From Urophycis tenuis (lineage: Eukaryota; Chordata; Actinopteri; Gadiformes; Phycidae): a stretch of 64,000 nucleotides of DNA. Positions 30,353 through 43,328 of this stretch are shown one piece after another (the first letter of the stretch is position 1; each line of letters starts with the position of its first letter). The DNA is taken from contig JAXIVH010000037.1 of the NCBI GenBank assembly GCA_036785325.1, forward strand, positions 3,466,689 to 3,530,688. Direction: 5' to 3'. The notes below the pieces were generated by a model. The model was not told the origin of the DNA and did no database searches. It saw only the letters and a list, made by a program, of their open reading frames with translations. A program made the position numbers and the translations under genes.

Positions 30353-32425
30353 TTCGTTAGAGTTATCTCGATGACCCCCCCCACCTCATCCAACGACTCG
30401 GTAGTTGAATAGGGGATCAAAGGCAGTTGCACTCGCCAATATCTAGTCATCCGCAGCTCTCTTTTCCCATATTACCAAGAATGAAGTAAAACGAAATGGT
30501 TATCTGTCTTGTTGTGATATAACCGCTGATTTGGAGATATAGACTTGTTTTTCCTTTTCCCAAAGGTTTTCTTTGTTCCAAGATGAAGGTCAATCTTGTT
30601 TGATTGAAGGTACTTCCAATGCATTGGTATATTTACTTATTTGAATAAAGACGAGTCACAGCTGGAGTGAGACTTTTCTATTCAATTTCTATTTGAGTAT
30701 AAACGTGCTATCGAAATATTAGGACACGTCATCAGTAGTGGACCCTGGGATCATAGGGTGTTTCTGGCCATTGTCACTATACACCCTCACCCAAGGGAGG
30801 CCCCCCCGAGAGTGATCAATTCTCAAGGTGTGTCGTTTCCGAAATGGAATTGGTATTGGGTTTAAGCTTTTTTAGGAGTGATCATTTGTTGAGGTAACGT
30901 TGAGGTAAGTAAAGGTAAGTAAAACACTTTTTAGGATACATTGTTTTGGTTATGGAGAGGAGGGGGCACATACTTACCCCCTGACCAGCACAAACCAGTT
31001 GTTAACACCGCTAGGTAGCCCTGGTTTGGCCAATCAGGGCCGGAGCTTGGTTCTTGTCCTCTGTTGGGTCCAGATGAACTAGCAGAAAACTGGGGTCACG
31101 AAGGACCGAGGCCAGCCGTGACAAAGCACTGCCTCCACGGTCCCCCAATGCAGCTATCCTCAGCGATGGGTGTCCAGACCTAGGAAAGACCAAGACCAGC
31201 CCCGACCAGCGGTGCCTTCCCAGTCGGTCCCAGGGTAGGAAAGGCCAAGGCCAGCCGCGACTAAGCACTGCCTCCCTGGCCCCTCCAGGACCCCATGCCG
31301 AACAGCCTGTTAATAACAATTCCTGTGCCCCATACACCGCGCGACTACAGAGATTGTGTAGGAAGTTGACCTTAGAGAAGACTCAATGGCTTACTTTCCT
31401 CACCCAAAACAACAATTTCTTGGGGTAGTCTATTCTCGCCGTAGGTACTTCGGTAATGGGTTTTTTTGTGAAAAGTTTTCCGGATGAAATGCATGCTGGG
31501 TAATTGTCTTCTTCCTCCAATATGTCAAGTGTAGGTTAAGGTTAGGGTAGATTTAGGGGTAGAGTTAGCAGTTAACCTTAACGTTAGGTTTGAAGTAAAT
31601 GGGAGGGGTTGCGGTTAGGGTTAAGGTTAGGGCTGAGGTTAGGGTTAGGTATAAGGTTACGGTTTAGGGTTAAGGTTAGGGTTAAGGTTAGGGTTACGGT
31701 TAGGGCTAAGGTTAGGGCTAAGGTTAGAGTAAGGGTTAGGGTTAGCGTTACGGTTAGGGTAAGGTTAGGGTTAGGGTTAGAGGTTAGGGGTTAGGGGTTA
31801 GGGTTAAGATGAGGGCTGAGGTTAGGGTTAAGGTTAGGGCTGAGGTTAGGGTTAGGTTTAAGGTTAGGGATAAGGTTAGGGTTGGGGTTACGGCTGAGAT
31901 TGGGGTTAAGGTTAGGGTTGAGGTTAGGGTTAGTGTTATGGATAAGGTTAGGTTAAGTGTTAGGGCCAAGGTTAGGGTTAAGGTTATGGTTAAGATTAGG
32001 GTTAGGGCTAGAATTAGGGTTAGGGCTAAGGTTAGGGTTAGGGTTATGGCTGAGGTTAGGGTTAAGGTTAGGTTTGAGGTTAGTGTTAAGGTAAGGGCCA
32101 AGGTTAGGGTTAGGGTTAAGGTTAGGGTTAGGGCTAAGGTTAGGGTTAGGGTTATGGCTGAGGCTAGGGTTAGGGCTAAAGTTAGGGCAAAGGTTAGAGT
32201 TAGGGTTAGCGTTAGAGTTAGGGTAGGGTTAGTGTTGGAGGTTAGGGTAGGCTTAGGGTTAGAGTTAGAGTAGGGGTTAGGGTTAGAGTTAGAGTAGGGG
32301 TTAGGGTTAGTGTTAAGGCTAAGGTTAGGGGTTGAGGTTAGTGTTAAGATTAGGGCCAAGGTAAGGGTTAGTGTTAGGGTTGAGTTAGGGTTAGGGCTAA
32401 GGTTAGGCCTATGGTTAGGGTTGGG
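30353..32425 (+). repeat. Macrosatellite unit U12 (S class)
   Basis: Core B but with CCTTTTCCC, the haplotype-A allele, at the first diagnostic site; U13 and U19 share this combination. Tract 31533-32425, GGATAAGGTTAGGG type. Confidence 0.92.
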
Positions 32426-35207
32426 TTCGTTAGAGTTATCTCGATGACCCCCCCCACCTCATCCAACGACTCGGTAGTTGAATAGGGGATCAAAGGCAGT
32501 TGCACTCGCCAATATCTAGTCATCCGCAGCTCTCTTTTCCCATATTACCAAGAATGAAGTAAAACGAAATGGTTATCTGTCTTGTTGTGATATAACCGCT
32601 GATTTGGAGATATAGACTTGTTTTTCCTTTTCCCAAAGGTTTTCTTTGTTCCAAGATGAAGGTCAATCTTGTTTGATTGAAGGTACTTCCAATGCATTGG
32701 TATATTTACTTATTTGAATAAAGACGAGTCACAGCTGGAGTGAGACTTTTCTATTCAATTTCTATTTGAGTATAAACGTGCTATCGAAATATTAGGACAC
32801 GTCATCAGTAGTGGACCCTGGGATCATAGGGTGTTTCTGGCCATTGTCACTATACACCCTCACCCAAGGGAGGCCCCCCCGAGAGTGATCAATTCTCAAG
32901 GTGTGTCGTTTCCGAAATGGAATTGGTATTGGGTTTAAGCTTTTTTAGGAGTGATCATTTGTTGAGGTAACGTTGAGGTAAGTAAAGGTAAGTAAAACAC
33001 TTTTTAGGATACATTGTTTTGGTTATGGAGAGGAGGGGGCACATACTTACCCCCTGACCAGCACAAACCAGTTGTTAACACCGCTAGGTAGCCCTGGTTT
33101 GGCCAATCAGGGCCGGAGCTTGGTTCTTGTCCTCTGTTGGGTCCAGATGAACTAGCAGAAAACTGGGGTCACGAAGGACCGAGGCCAGCCGTGACAAAGC
33201 ACTGCCTCCACGGTCCCCCAATGCAGCTATCCTCAGCGATGGGTGTCCAGACCTAGGAAAGACCAAGACCAGCCCCGACCAGCGGTGCCTTCCCAGTCGG
33301 TCCCAGGGTAGGAAAGGCCAAGGCCAGCCGCGACTAAGCACTGCCTCCCTGGCCCCTCCAGGACCCCATGCCGAACAGCCTGTTAATAACAATTCCTGTG
33401 CCCCATACACCGCGCGACTACAGAGATTGTGTAGGAAGTTGACCTTAGAGAAGACTCAATGGCTTACTTTCCTCACCCAAAACAACAATTTCTTGGGGTA
33501 GTCTATTCTCGCCGTAGGTACTTCGGTAATGGGTTTTTTTGTGAAAAGTTTTCCGGATGAAATGCATGCTGGGTAATTGTCTTCTTCCTCCAATATGTCA
33601 AGTGTAGGTTAAGGTTAGGGTAGATTTAGGGGTAGAGTTAGCAGTTAACCTTAACGTTAGGTTTGAAGTAAATGGGAGGGGTTGCGGTTAGGGTTAAGGT
33701 TAGGGCTGAGGTTAGGGTTAGGTATAAGGTTACGGTTTAGGGTTAAGGTTAGGGTTAAGGTTAGGGTTACGGTTAGGGCTAAGGTTAGGGCTAAGGTTAC
33801 AGTAAGGGTTAGGGTTAGCGTTACGGTTAGGGTAAGGTTAGGGTTAGGGTTAGAGGTTAGGGGTTAGGGGTTAGGGTTAAGATGAGGGCTGAGGTTAGGG
33901 TTAAGGTTAGGGCTGAGGTTAGGGTTAGGTTTAAGGTTAGGGATAAGGATAGGGTTGGGGTTACGGCTGAGATTGGGGTTAAGGTTAGGGTTGAGGTTAG
34001 GGTTAGTGTTATGGATAAGGTTAGGTTAAGTGTTAGGGCCAAGGTTAGGGTTAAGGTTATGGTTAAGATTAGGGTTAGGGCTAGAATTAGGGTTAGGGCT
34101 AAGGTTAGGGTTAGGGTTATGGCTGAGGTTAGGGTTAAGGTTAGGTTTGAGGTTAGTGTTAAGGTTAGGGCCAAGGTTAGGGTTAGGGTTAAGGTTAGGG
34201 TTAGGGCTAAGGTAAGGGTTAGGGTTATGGCTGAGGCTAGGGTTAGGGCTAAAGTTAGGGCAAAGGTTAGAGTTAGGGTTAGCGTTAGAGTTAGGGTAGG
34301 GTTAGTGTTGGAGGTTAGGGTAGGCTTAGGGTTAGAGTTAGAGTAGGGGTTAGGGTTAGAGTTAGAGTAGGGGTTAGGGTTAGTGTTAAGGCTAAGGTTA
34401 GGGGTTGAGGTTAGTGTTAAGATTAGGGCCAAGGTAAGGGTTAGTGTTAGGGTTGAGTTAGGGTTAGGGCTAAGGTTAGGCCTATGGTTAGGGTTGGGGT
34501 TGAGGTTATCCCTAGGGTTAGAGTTAGAGCTAGAGATTGAGTAAGGTAGAGTCAAGGTGACAGTCTGTACGGACTGAACTCACCCCCGCCGGATCGGGCT
34601 AGTACACTCTATCTCCCCCAACTCCCTCATTTCCATGAGGGAAGACAGGGGAGAAGAGATGGGAGGAGTATATATATTTAATATATATTTTTTTAGTTAA
34701 TAAATACATCGAGAGACTCACAGCTGGAGTGGGTTTTAATCTTTGTATTCAAGGTTGTTCCTCCTCTTTTGATTCCTCGCTGGTGGTGCGTCATCTCCAC
34801 CTAGTGGTCGTTTTGTGAAGAAGAGTTATAGAAATAGAAATAGAAATACTCTATTGTTCCCAGGTTGGGAAATTGCATTAATAGGTAAGTAATAATAATA
34901 ATAACAATAATAATAGGTAATTGCAATAGTTGGTAAGGTAATCTATATTTGATTTATTTATTTATATTTGTATATTTATTTAGTCTATTTATTTATTCAT
35001 TTTTGTTTATTTATTTATTTAGATAAAGAGGATCACAGCTGGAGTGAGTTTTTAGTCTTTGTGTTAAAGGCTGGTTGCCTTCTTTTGATTCTTCAGTGGT
35101 GGTCCATCGCCTCCATCTAGTGGTCGTTTTGTGAATAACAGTTGGTAAGGTAATATAAATGGGTTGTGTAGAGAGCCCGTTCTTTCGATGGCCCTGGCTC
35201 GGTTAGG
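32426..35207 (+). repeat. Macrosatellite unit U13 (L class), first unit of HOR copy 1
   Basis: The first unit with the 101-bp segment. Core B with CCTTTTCCC; tract 33606-34540 of the GGATAAGGATAGGG type. The tail has the long interrupted TAA allele and a private loss of GA before CAGTCTG (34557-34562). Its counterpart is U19, whose tract is of a different type. Confidence 0.92.
34565..34665 (+). repeat. 101-bp L-specific segment (U13)
   Basis: Lies between GACAGT and GAGTATATAT, which are adjacent in M units. TCCCTCAT-TTCC-ATGAGGGA (34623-34642) is a perfect 8-bp hairpin inside a longer pyrimidine-then-purine imperfect inverted repeat. The beginning, AGTCTGTACGGACT, is a near-palindrome. Subtype CTCCCCCAACT. 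Confidence 0.85.
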
Positions 35208-37991
35208 TTCGTTAGAGTTATCTCGATGACCCCCCCCACCTCATCCAACGACTCGGTAGTTGAATAGGGGATCAAAGGCAGTTGCACTCGCCAATATCTA
35301 GTCATCCGCAGCTCTCTTTTCCCATATTACCAAGAATGAAGTAAAACGAAATGGTTATCTGTCTTGTTGTGATATAACCGCTGATTTGGAGATATAGACT
35401 TGTTTTTCCTTTTCCCAAAGGTTTTCTTTGTTCCAAGATGGAGGTCAATCTAGTTTGATTGAAGGTACTTCCAATGCATTGGTATATTTACTTATTTGAA
35501 TAAAGACGAGTCACAGCTGGAGTGAGACTTTTCTTTTCCATTTCTATTTGAGTATAAACGTGCTATCGAAATATTAGGACACGTCATCAGTAGTGGACCC
35601 TGGGATCATAGGGTGTTTCTGGCCATTGTCACTATACACCCTCACCCAAGGGAGGCCCCCCCGAGAGTGATCAATTCTCAAGGTGTGTCGTTTCCGAAAT
35701 GGAATTGGTATTGGGTTTAAGCTTTTTTAGGAGTGATCATTTGTTGAGGTAACGTCGAGGTAAGTAAAGGTAAGTAAAACACTTTTTAGGATACATTGTT
35801 TTGGTTATGGAGAGGAGGGGGCACATACTTACCCCCTGACCAGCACAAACCAGTTGTTAACACCGCTAGGTAGCCCTGGTTTGGCCAATCAGGGCCGGAG
35901 CTTGGTTCTTGTCCTCTGTTGGGTCCAGATGAACTAGCAGAAAACTGGGGTCACGAAGGACCGAGGCCAGCCGTGACAAAGCACTGCCTCCACGGTCCCC
36001 CAATGCAGCTATCCTCAGCGATGGGTGTCCAGACCTAGGAAAGACCAAGACCAGCCCCGACCAGCGGTGCCTTCCCAGTCGGTCCCAGGGTAGGAAAGGC
36101 CAAGGCCAGCCGCGACTAAGCACTGCCTCCCTGGCCCCTCCAGGACCCCATGCCGAACAGCCTGTTAATAACAATTCCTGTGCCCCATACACCGCGCGAC
36201 TACAGAGATTGTGTAGGAAGTTGACCTTAGAGAAGACTCAATGGCTTACTTTCCTCACCCAAAACAACAATTTCTTGGGGTAGTCTATTCTCGCCGTAGG
36301 TACTTTGGTAATGGTTTTTTTTGTGAAAAGTTTTCCGGATGAAATGCATGCTGGGTAATTGTCTTCTTCCTCCAATATGTCAAGTGTAGGTTAAGGTTAG
36401 GGTAGATTTAGGGGTAGAGTTAGCAGTTAACCTTAACGTTAGGTTTGAAGTAAATGGGAGGGGTTACGGTTAGGGTTAAGGTTAGGGCTGAGGTTAGGGT
36501 TAGGTATAAGGTTACGGTTTAGGGTTAAGGTTAGGGTTAAGGTTAGGGTTACGGTTAGGGCTAAGGTTAGGGCTAAGGTTAGAGTAAGGGTTAGGGTTAG
36601 CGTTACGGTTAGGGTAAGGTTAGGGTTAGGGTTAGAGGTTAGGGGTTAGGGGTTAGGGTTAAGATGAGGGCTGAGGTTAGGGTTAAGGTTAGGGCTGAGG
36701 TTAGGGTTAGGTTTAAGGTTAGGGATAAGGATAGGGTTGGGGTTACGGCTGAGATTGGGGTTAAGGTTAGGGTTGAGGTTAGGGTTAGTGTTATGGATAA
36801 GTTTAGGTTAAGTGTTAGGGCCAAGGTTAGGGTTAAGGTTATGGTTAAGATTAGGGTTAGGGCTAGAATTAGGGTTAGGGCTAAGGTTAGGGTTAGGGTT
36901 ATGGCTGAGGTTAGGGTTAAGGTTAGGTTTGAGGTTAGTGTTAAGGTTAGGGCCAAGGTTAGGGTTAGGGTTAAGGTTAGGGTTAGGGCTAAGGTAAGGG
37001 TTAGGGTTATGGCTGAGGCTAGGGTTAGGGCTAAAGTTAGGGCAAAGGTTAGAGTTAGGGTTAGCGTTAGAGTTAGGGTAGGGTTAGTGTTGGAGGTTAG
37101 GGTAGGCTTAGGGTTAGAGTTAGAGTAGGGGTTAGGGTTAGAGTTAGAGTAGGGGTTAGGGTTAGTGTTAAGGCTAAGGTTAGGGGTTGAGGTTAGTGTT
37201 AAGATTAGGGCCAAGGTAAGGGTTAGTGTTAGGGTTGAGTTAGGGTTAGGGCTAAGGTTAGGCCTATGGTTAGGGTTGGGGTTGAGGTTATCCCTAGGGT
37301 TAGAGTTAGAGCTAGAGATTGAGTAAGGTAGAGTCAAGGTGAGACAGTCTGTACGGACTGAACTCACCCCCGCCGGATCGGGCTAGTACACTCTATCTCC
37401 CCCAACTCCCTCATTTCCATGAGGGAAGACAGGGGAGAAGAGATGGGAGGAGTATATATATTTAATATATATTTTTTTAGTTAATAAATACATCGAGAGA
37501 CTCACAGCTGGAGTGGGTTTTAATCTTTGTATTCAAGGTTGTTCCTCCTCTTTTGATTCCTCGCTGGTGGTGCGTCATCTCCACCTAGTGGTCGTTTTGT
37601 GAAGAAGAGTTATAGAAATAGAAATAGAAATACTCTATTGTTCCCAGGTTGGGAAATTGCATTAATAGGTAAGTAATAATAATAATAACAATAATAATAG
37701 GTAATTGCAATAGTTGGTAAGGTAATCTATATTTGATTTATTTATTTATATTTGTATATTTATTTAGTCTATTTATTTATTCATTTTTGTTTATTTATTT
37801 ATTTAGATAAAGAGGATCACAGCTGGAGTGAGTTTTTAGTCTTTGTGTTAAAGGCTGGTTGCCTTCTTTTGATTCTTCAGTGGTGGTCCATCGCCTCCAT
37901 CTAGTGGTCGTTTTGTGAATAACAGTTGGTAAGGTAATATAAATGGGTTGTGTAGAGAGCCCGTTCTTTCGATGGCCCTGGCTCGGTTAGG
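35208..37991 (+). repeat. Macrosatellite unit U14 (L class)
   Basis: Core A with CTTTTTTAGG and the variant GTACTTTGGTAATGG (36300). Tract 36388-37322 begins GGGGTTACGG and has GATAAGTTTAGG (36798). The last two variants are shared only with U20 and anchor the higher-order repeat. Confidence 0.93.
37349..37449 (+). repeat. 101-bp L-specific segment (U14)
   Basis: Same hairpin-rich segment, subtype CTCCCCCAACT, with the intact GAGACAGT left flank. Confidence 0.85.
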
Positions 37992-40653
37992 TTCGTTAGA
38001 GTTATCTCGATGACCCCCCCCACCTCATCCAACGACTCGGTAGTTGAATAGGGGATCAAAGGCAGTTGCACTCGCCAATATCTAGTCATCCGCAGCTCTC
38101 TTTTCCCATATTACCAAGAATGAAGTAAAACGAAATGGTTATCTGTCTTGTTGTGATATAACCGCTGATTTGGAGATATAGACTTGTTTTTCCTTTTCCC
38201 AAAGGTTTTCTTTGTTCCAAGATGAAGGTCAATCTAGTTTGATTGAAGGTACTTCCAATGCATTGGTATATTTACTTATTTGAATAAAGACGAGTCACAG
38301 CTGGAGTGAGACTTTTCTTTTCCATTTCTATTTGAGTATAAACGTGCTATCGAAATATTAGGACACGTCATCAGTAGTGGACCCTGGGATCATAGGGTGT
38401 TTCTGGCCATTGTCACTATACACCCTCACCCAAGGGAGGCCCCCCCGAGAGTGATCAATTCTCAAGGTGTGTCGTTTCCGAAATGGAATTGGTATTGGGT
38501 TTAAGCTTTTTTAGGAGTGATCATTTGTTGAGGTAACGTTGAGGTAAGTAAAGGTAAGTAAAACACTTTTTAGGATACATTGTTTTGGTTATGGAGAGGA
38601 GGGGGCACATACTTACCCCCTGACCAGCACAAACCAGTTGTTAACACCGCTAGGTAGCCCTGGTTTGGCCAATCAGGGCCGGAGCTTGGTTCTTGTCCTC
38701 TGTTGGGTCCAGATGAACTAGCAGAAAACTGGGGTCACGAAGGACCGAGGCCAGCCGTGACAAAGCACTGCCTCCACGGTCCCCCAATGCAGCTATCCTC
38801 AGCGATGGGTGTCCAGACCTAGGAAAGACCAAGACCAGCCCCGACCAGCGGTGCCTTCCCAGTCGGTCCCAGGGTAGGAAAGGCCAAGGCCAGCCGCGAC
38901 TAAGCACTGCCTCCCTGGCCCCTCCAGGACCCCATGCCGAACAGCCTGTTAATAACAATTCCTGTGCCCCATACACCGCGCGACTACAGAGATTGTGTAG
39001 GAAGTTGACCTTAGAGAAGACTCAATGGCTTACTTTCCTCACCCAAAACAACAATTTCTTGGGGTAGTCTATTCTCGCCGTAGGTACTTCGGTAATGGGT
39101 TTTTTTGTGAAAAGTTTTCCGGATGAAATGCATGCTGGGTAATTGTCTTCTTCCTCCAATATGTCAAGTGTAGGTTAAGGTTAGGGTAGATTTAGGGGTA
39201 GAGTTAGCAGTTAACCTTAACGTTAGGTTTGAAGTAAATGGGAGGGGTTGCGGTTAGGGTTAAGGTTAGGGCTGAGGTTAGGGTTAGGTATAAGGTTACG
39301 GTTTAGGGTTAAGGTTAGGGTTAAGGTTAGGGTTACGGTTAGGGCTAAGGTTAGAGTAAGGGTTAGGGTTAGCGTTACGGTTAGGGTAAGGTTAGGGTTA
39401 GGGTTAGAGGTTAGGGGTTAGGGGTTAGGGTTAAGATGAGGGCTGAGGTTAGGGTTAAGGTTAGGGCTGAGGTTAGGGTTAGGTTTAAGGTTAGGGATAA
39501 GGTTAGGGTTGGGGTTACGGCTGAGATTGGGGTTAAGGTTAGGGTTGAGGTTAGGGTTAGTGTTATGGATAAGGTTAGGTTAAGTGTTAGGGCCAAGGTT
39601 AGGGTTAAGGTTATGGTTAAGATTAGGGTTAGGGCTAGAATTAGGGTTAGGGCTAAGGTTAGGGTTAGGGTTATGGCTGAGGTTAGGGTTAAGGTTAGGT
39701 TTGAGGTTAGTGTTAAGGTAAGGGCCAAGGTTAGGGTTAGGGTTAAGGTTAGGGTTAGGGCTAAGGTTAGGGTTAGGGTTATGGCTGAGGCTAGGGTTAG
39801 GGCTAAAGTTAGGGCAAAGGTTAGAGTTAGGGTTAGCGTTAGAGTTAGGGTAGGGTTAGTGTTGGAGGTTAGGGTAGGCTTAGGGTTAGAGTTAGAGTAG
39901 GGGTTAGGGTTAGAGTTAGAGTAGGGGTTAGGGTTAGTGTTAAGGCTAAGGTTAGGGGTTGAGGTTAGTGTTAAGATTAGGGCCAAGGTAAGGGTTAGTG
40001 TTAGGGTTGAGTTAGGGTTAGGGCTAAGGTTAGGCCTATGGTTAGGGTTGGGGTTGAGGTTATCCCTAGGGTTAGAGTTAGAGCTAGAGATTGAGGAAGG
40101 TAGAGTCAAGGTGAGACAGTGAGTATATATATTTAATATATTTTTTTTTAGTAAATAAATACATCGAGAGACTCACAGCTGGAGTGGGTTTTAATCTTTG
40201 TATTCAAGGTTGTTCCTCCTCTTTTGATTCCTCGCTGGTGGTGCGTCGTCTCCACCTAGTGGTCGTTTTGTGAAGAAGAGTTATAGAAATAGAAATAGAA
40301 ATACTCTATTGTTCCCAGGTTGGGAAATTGCATTAATAGGTAAGTAATAATAATAATAATAGGTAATTGCAATAGTTGGTAAGGTAATCTATATTTAATT
40401 TATTTATTTATATTTGTATATTTATTTAGTCTATTTATTTATTCATTTTTGTTTATTTATTTATTTAGATAAAGAGGATCACAGCTGGAGTGAGTTTTTA
40501 GTCTTTGTGTTAAAGGCTGGTTGCCTTCTTTTGATTCTTCAGTGGTGGTCCATCGCCTCCATCTAGTGGTCGTTTTGTGAATAACAGTTGGTAAGGTAAT
40601 ATAAATGGGTTGTGTAGAGAGCCCGTTCTTTCGATGGCCCTGGCTCGGTTAGG
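37992..40653 (+). repeat. Macrosatellite unit U15 (M class, 12-bp shorter tract)
   Basis: Mixed core (GATGAAGG with CTAGTTTG, CTTTTCCA, GTTGAGG) shared only with U21. Tract 39172-40094 lacks one GGCTAAGGTTAG-type dimer, giving 2,662 bp. The tail is M type, whereas the counterpart U21 has an L tail, so the tail was exchanged in one of them. Confidence 0.92.
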
Positions 40654-43328
40654 TTCGTTAGAGTTATCTCGATGACCCCCCCCACCTCATCCAACGACTC
40701 GGTAGTTGAATAGGGGATCAAAGGCAGTTGCACTCGCCAATATCTAGTCATCCGCAGCTCTCTTTTCCCATATTACCAAGAATGAAGTAAAACGAAATGG
40801 TTATCTGTCTTGTTGTGATATAACCGCTGATTTGGAGATATAGACTTGTTTTTCCTTTTCCCAAAGGTTTTCTTTGTTCCAAGATGGAGGTCAATCTAGT
40901 TTGATTGAAGGTACTTCCAATGCATTGGTATATTTACTTATTTGAATAAAGACGAGTCACAGCTGGAGTGAGACTTTTCTTTTCCATTTCTATTTGAGTA
41001 TAAACGTGCTATCGAAATATTAGGACACGTCATCAGTAGTGGACCCTGGGATCATAGGGTGTTTCTGGCCATTGTCACTATACACCCTCACCCAAGGGAG
41101 GCCCCCCCGAGAGTGATCAATTCTCAAGGTGTGTCGTTTCCGAAATGGAATTGGTATTGGGTTTAAGCTTTTTCAAGGAGTGATCATTTGTTGAGGTAAC
41201 GTCGAGGTAAGTAAAGGTAAGTAAAACACTTTTTAGGATACATTGTTTTGGTTATGGAGAGGAGGGGGCACATACTTACCCCCTGACCAGCACAAACCAG
41301 TTGTTAACACCGCTAGGTAGCCCTGGTTTGGCCAATCAGGGCCGGAGCTTGGTTCTTGTCCTCTGTTGGGTCCAGATGAACTAGCAGAAAACTGGGGTCA
41401 CGAAGGACCGAGGCCAGCCGTGACAAAGCACTGCCTCCACGGTCCCCCAATGCAGCTATCCTCAGCGATGGGTGTCCAGACCTAGGAAAGACCAAGACCA
41501 GCCCCGACCAGCGGTGCCTTCCCAGTCGGTCCCAGGGTAGGAAAGGCCAAGGCCAGCCGCGACTAAGCACTGCCTCCCTGGCCCCTCCAGGACCCCATGC
41601 CGAACAGCCTGTTAATAACAATTCCTGTGCCCCATACACCGCGCGACTACAGAGATTGTGTAGGAAGTTGACCTTAGAGAAGACTCAATGGCTTACTTTC
41701 CTCACCCAAAACAACAATTTCTTGGGGTAGTCTATTCTCGCCGTAGGTACTTCGGTAATGGGTTTTTTTGTGAAAAGTTTTCCGGATGAAATGCATGCTG
41801 GGTAATTGTCTTCTTCCTCCAATATGTCAAGTGTAGGTTAAGGTTAGGGTAGATTTAGGGGTAGAGTTAGCAGTTAACCTTAACGTTAGGTTTGAAGTAA
41901 ATGGGAGGGGTTGCGGTTAGGGTTAAGGTTAGGGCTGAGGTTAGGGTTAGGTATAAGGTTACGGTTTAGGGTTAAGGTTAGGGTTAAGGTTAGGGTTACG
42001 GTTAGGGCTAAGGTTAGGGCTAAGGTTACAGTAAGGGTTAGGGTTAGCGTTACGGTTAGGGTAAGGTTAGGGTTAGGGTTAGAGGTTAGGGGTTAGGGGT
42101 TAGGGTTAAGATGAGGGCTGAGGTTAGGGTTAAGGTTAGGGCTGAGGTTAGGGTTAGGTTTAAGGTTAGGGATAAGGATAGGGTTGGGGTTACGGCTGAG
42201 ATTGGGGTTAAGGTTAGGGTTGAGGTTAGGGTTAGTGTTATGGATAAGGTTAGGTTAAGTGTTAGGGCCAAGGTTAGGGTTAAGGTTATGGTTAAGATTA
42301 GGGTTAGGGCTAGAATTAGGGTTAGGGCTAAGGTTAGGGTTAGGGTTATGGCTGAGGTTAGGGTTAAGGTTAGGTTTGAGGTTAGTGTTAAGGTTAGGGC
42401 CAAGGTTAGGGTTAGGGTTAAGGTTAGGGTTAGGGCTAAGGTAAGGGTTAGGGTTATGGCTGAGGCTAGGGTTAGGGCTAAAGTTAGGGTAAAGGTTAGA
42501 GTTAGGGTTAGCGTTAGAGTTAGGGTAGGGTTAGTGTTGGAGGTTAGGGTAGGCTTAGGGTTAGAGTTAGAGTAGGGGTTAGGGTTAGAGTTAGAGTAGG
42601 GGTTAGGGTTAGTGTTAAGGCTAAGGTTAGGGGTTGAGGTTAGTGTTAAGATTAGGGCCAAGGTAAGGGTTAGTGTTAGGGTTGAGTTAGGGTTAGGGCT
42701 AAGGTTAGGCCTATGGTTAGGGTTGGGGTTGAGGTTATCCCTAGGGTTAGAGTTAGAGCTAGAGATTGAGGAAGGTAGAGTCAAGGTGAGACAGTGAGTA
42801 TATATATTTAATATATTTTTTTTTAGTAAATAAATACATCGAGAGACTCACAGCTGGAGTGGGTTTTAATCTTTGTATTCAAGGTTGTTCCTCCTCTTTT
42901 GATTCCTCGCTGGTGGTGCGTCGTCTCCACCTAGTGGTCGTTTTGTGAAGAAGAGTTATAGAAATAGAAATAGAAATACTCTATTGTTCCCAGGTTGGGA
43001 AATTGCATTAATAGGTAAGTAATAATAATAATAATAGGTAATTGCAATAGTTGGTAAGGTAATCTATATTTAATTTATTTATTTATATTTGTATATTTAT
43101 TTAGTCTATTTATTTATTCATTTTTGTTTATTTATTTATTTAGATAAAGAGGATCACAGCTGGAGTGAGTTTTTAGTCTTTGTGTTAAAGGCTGGTTGCC
43201 TTCTTTTGATTCTTCAGTGGTGGTCCATCGCCTCCATCTAGTGGTCGTTTTGTGAATAACAGTTGGTAAGGTAATATAAATGGGTTGTGTAGAGAGCCCG
43301 TTCTTTCGATGGCCCTGGCTCGGTTAGG
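40654..43328 (+). repeat. Macrosatellite unit U16 (M class)
   Basis: Core A with CTTTTTCAAGG; tract 41835-42769 with TTAGGGTAAAGG. From here to 48165 the offset to the second higher-order copy is a constant 15,842 bp. Confidence 0.93.
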
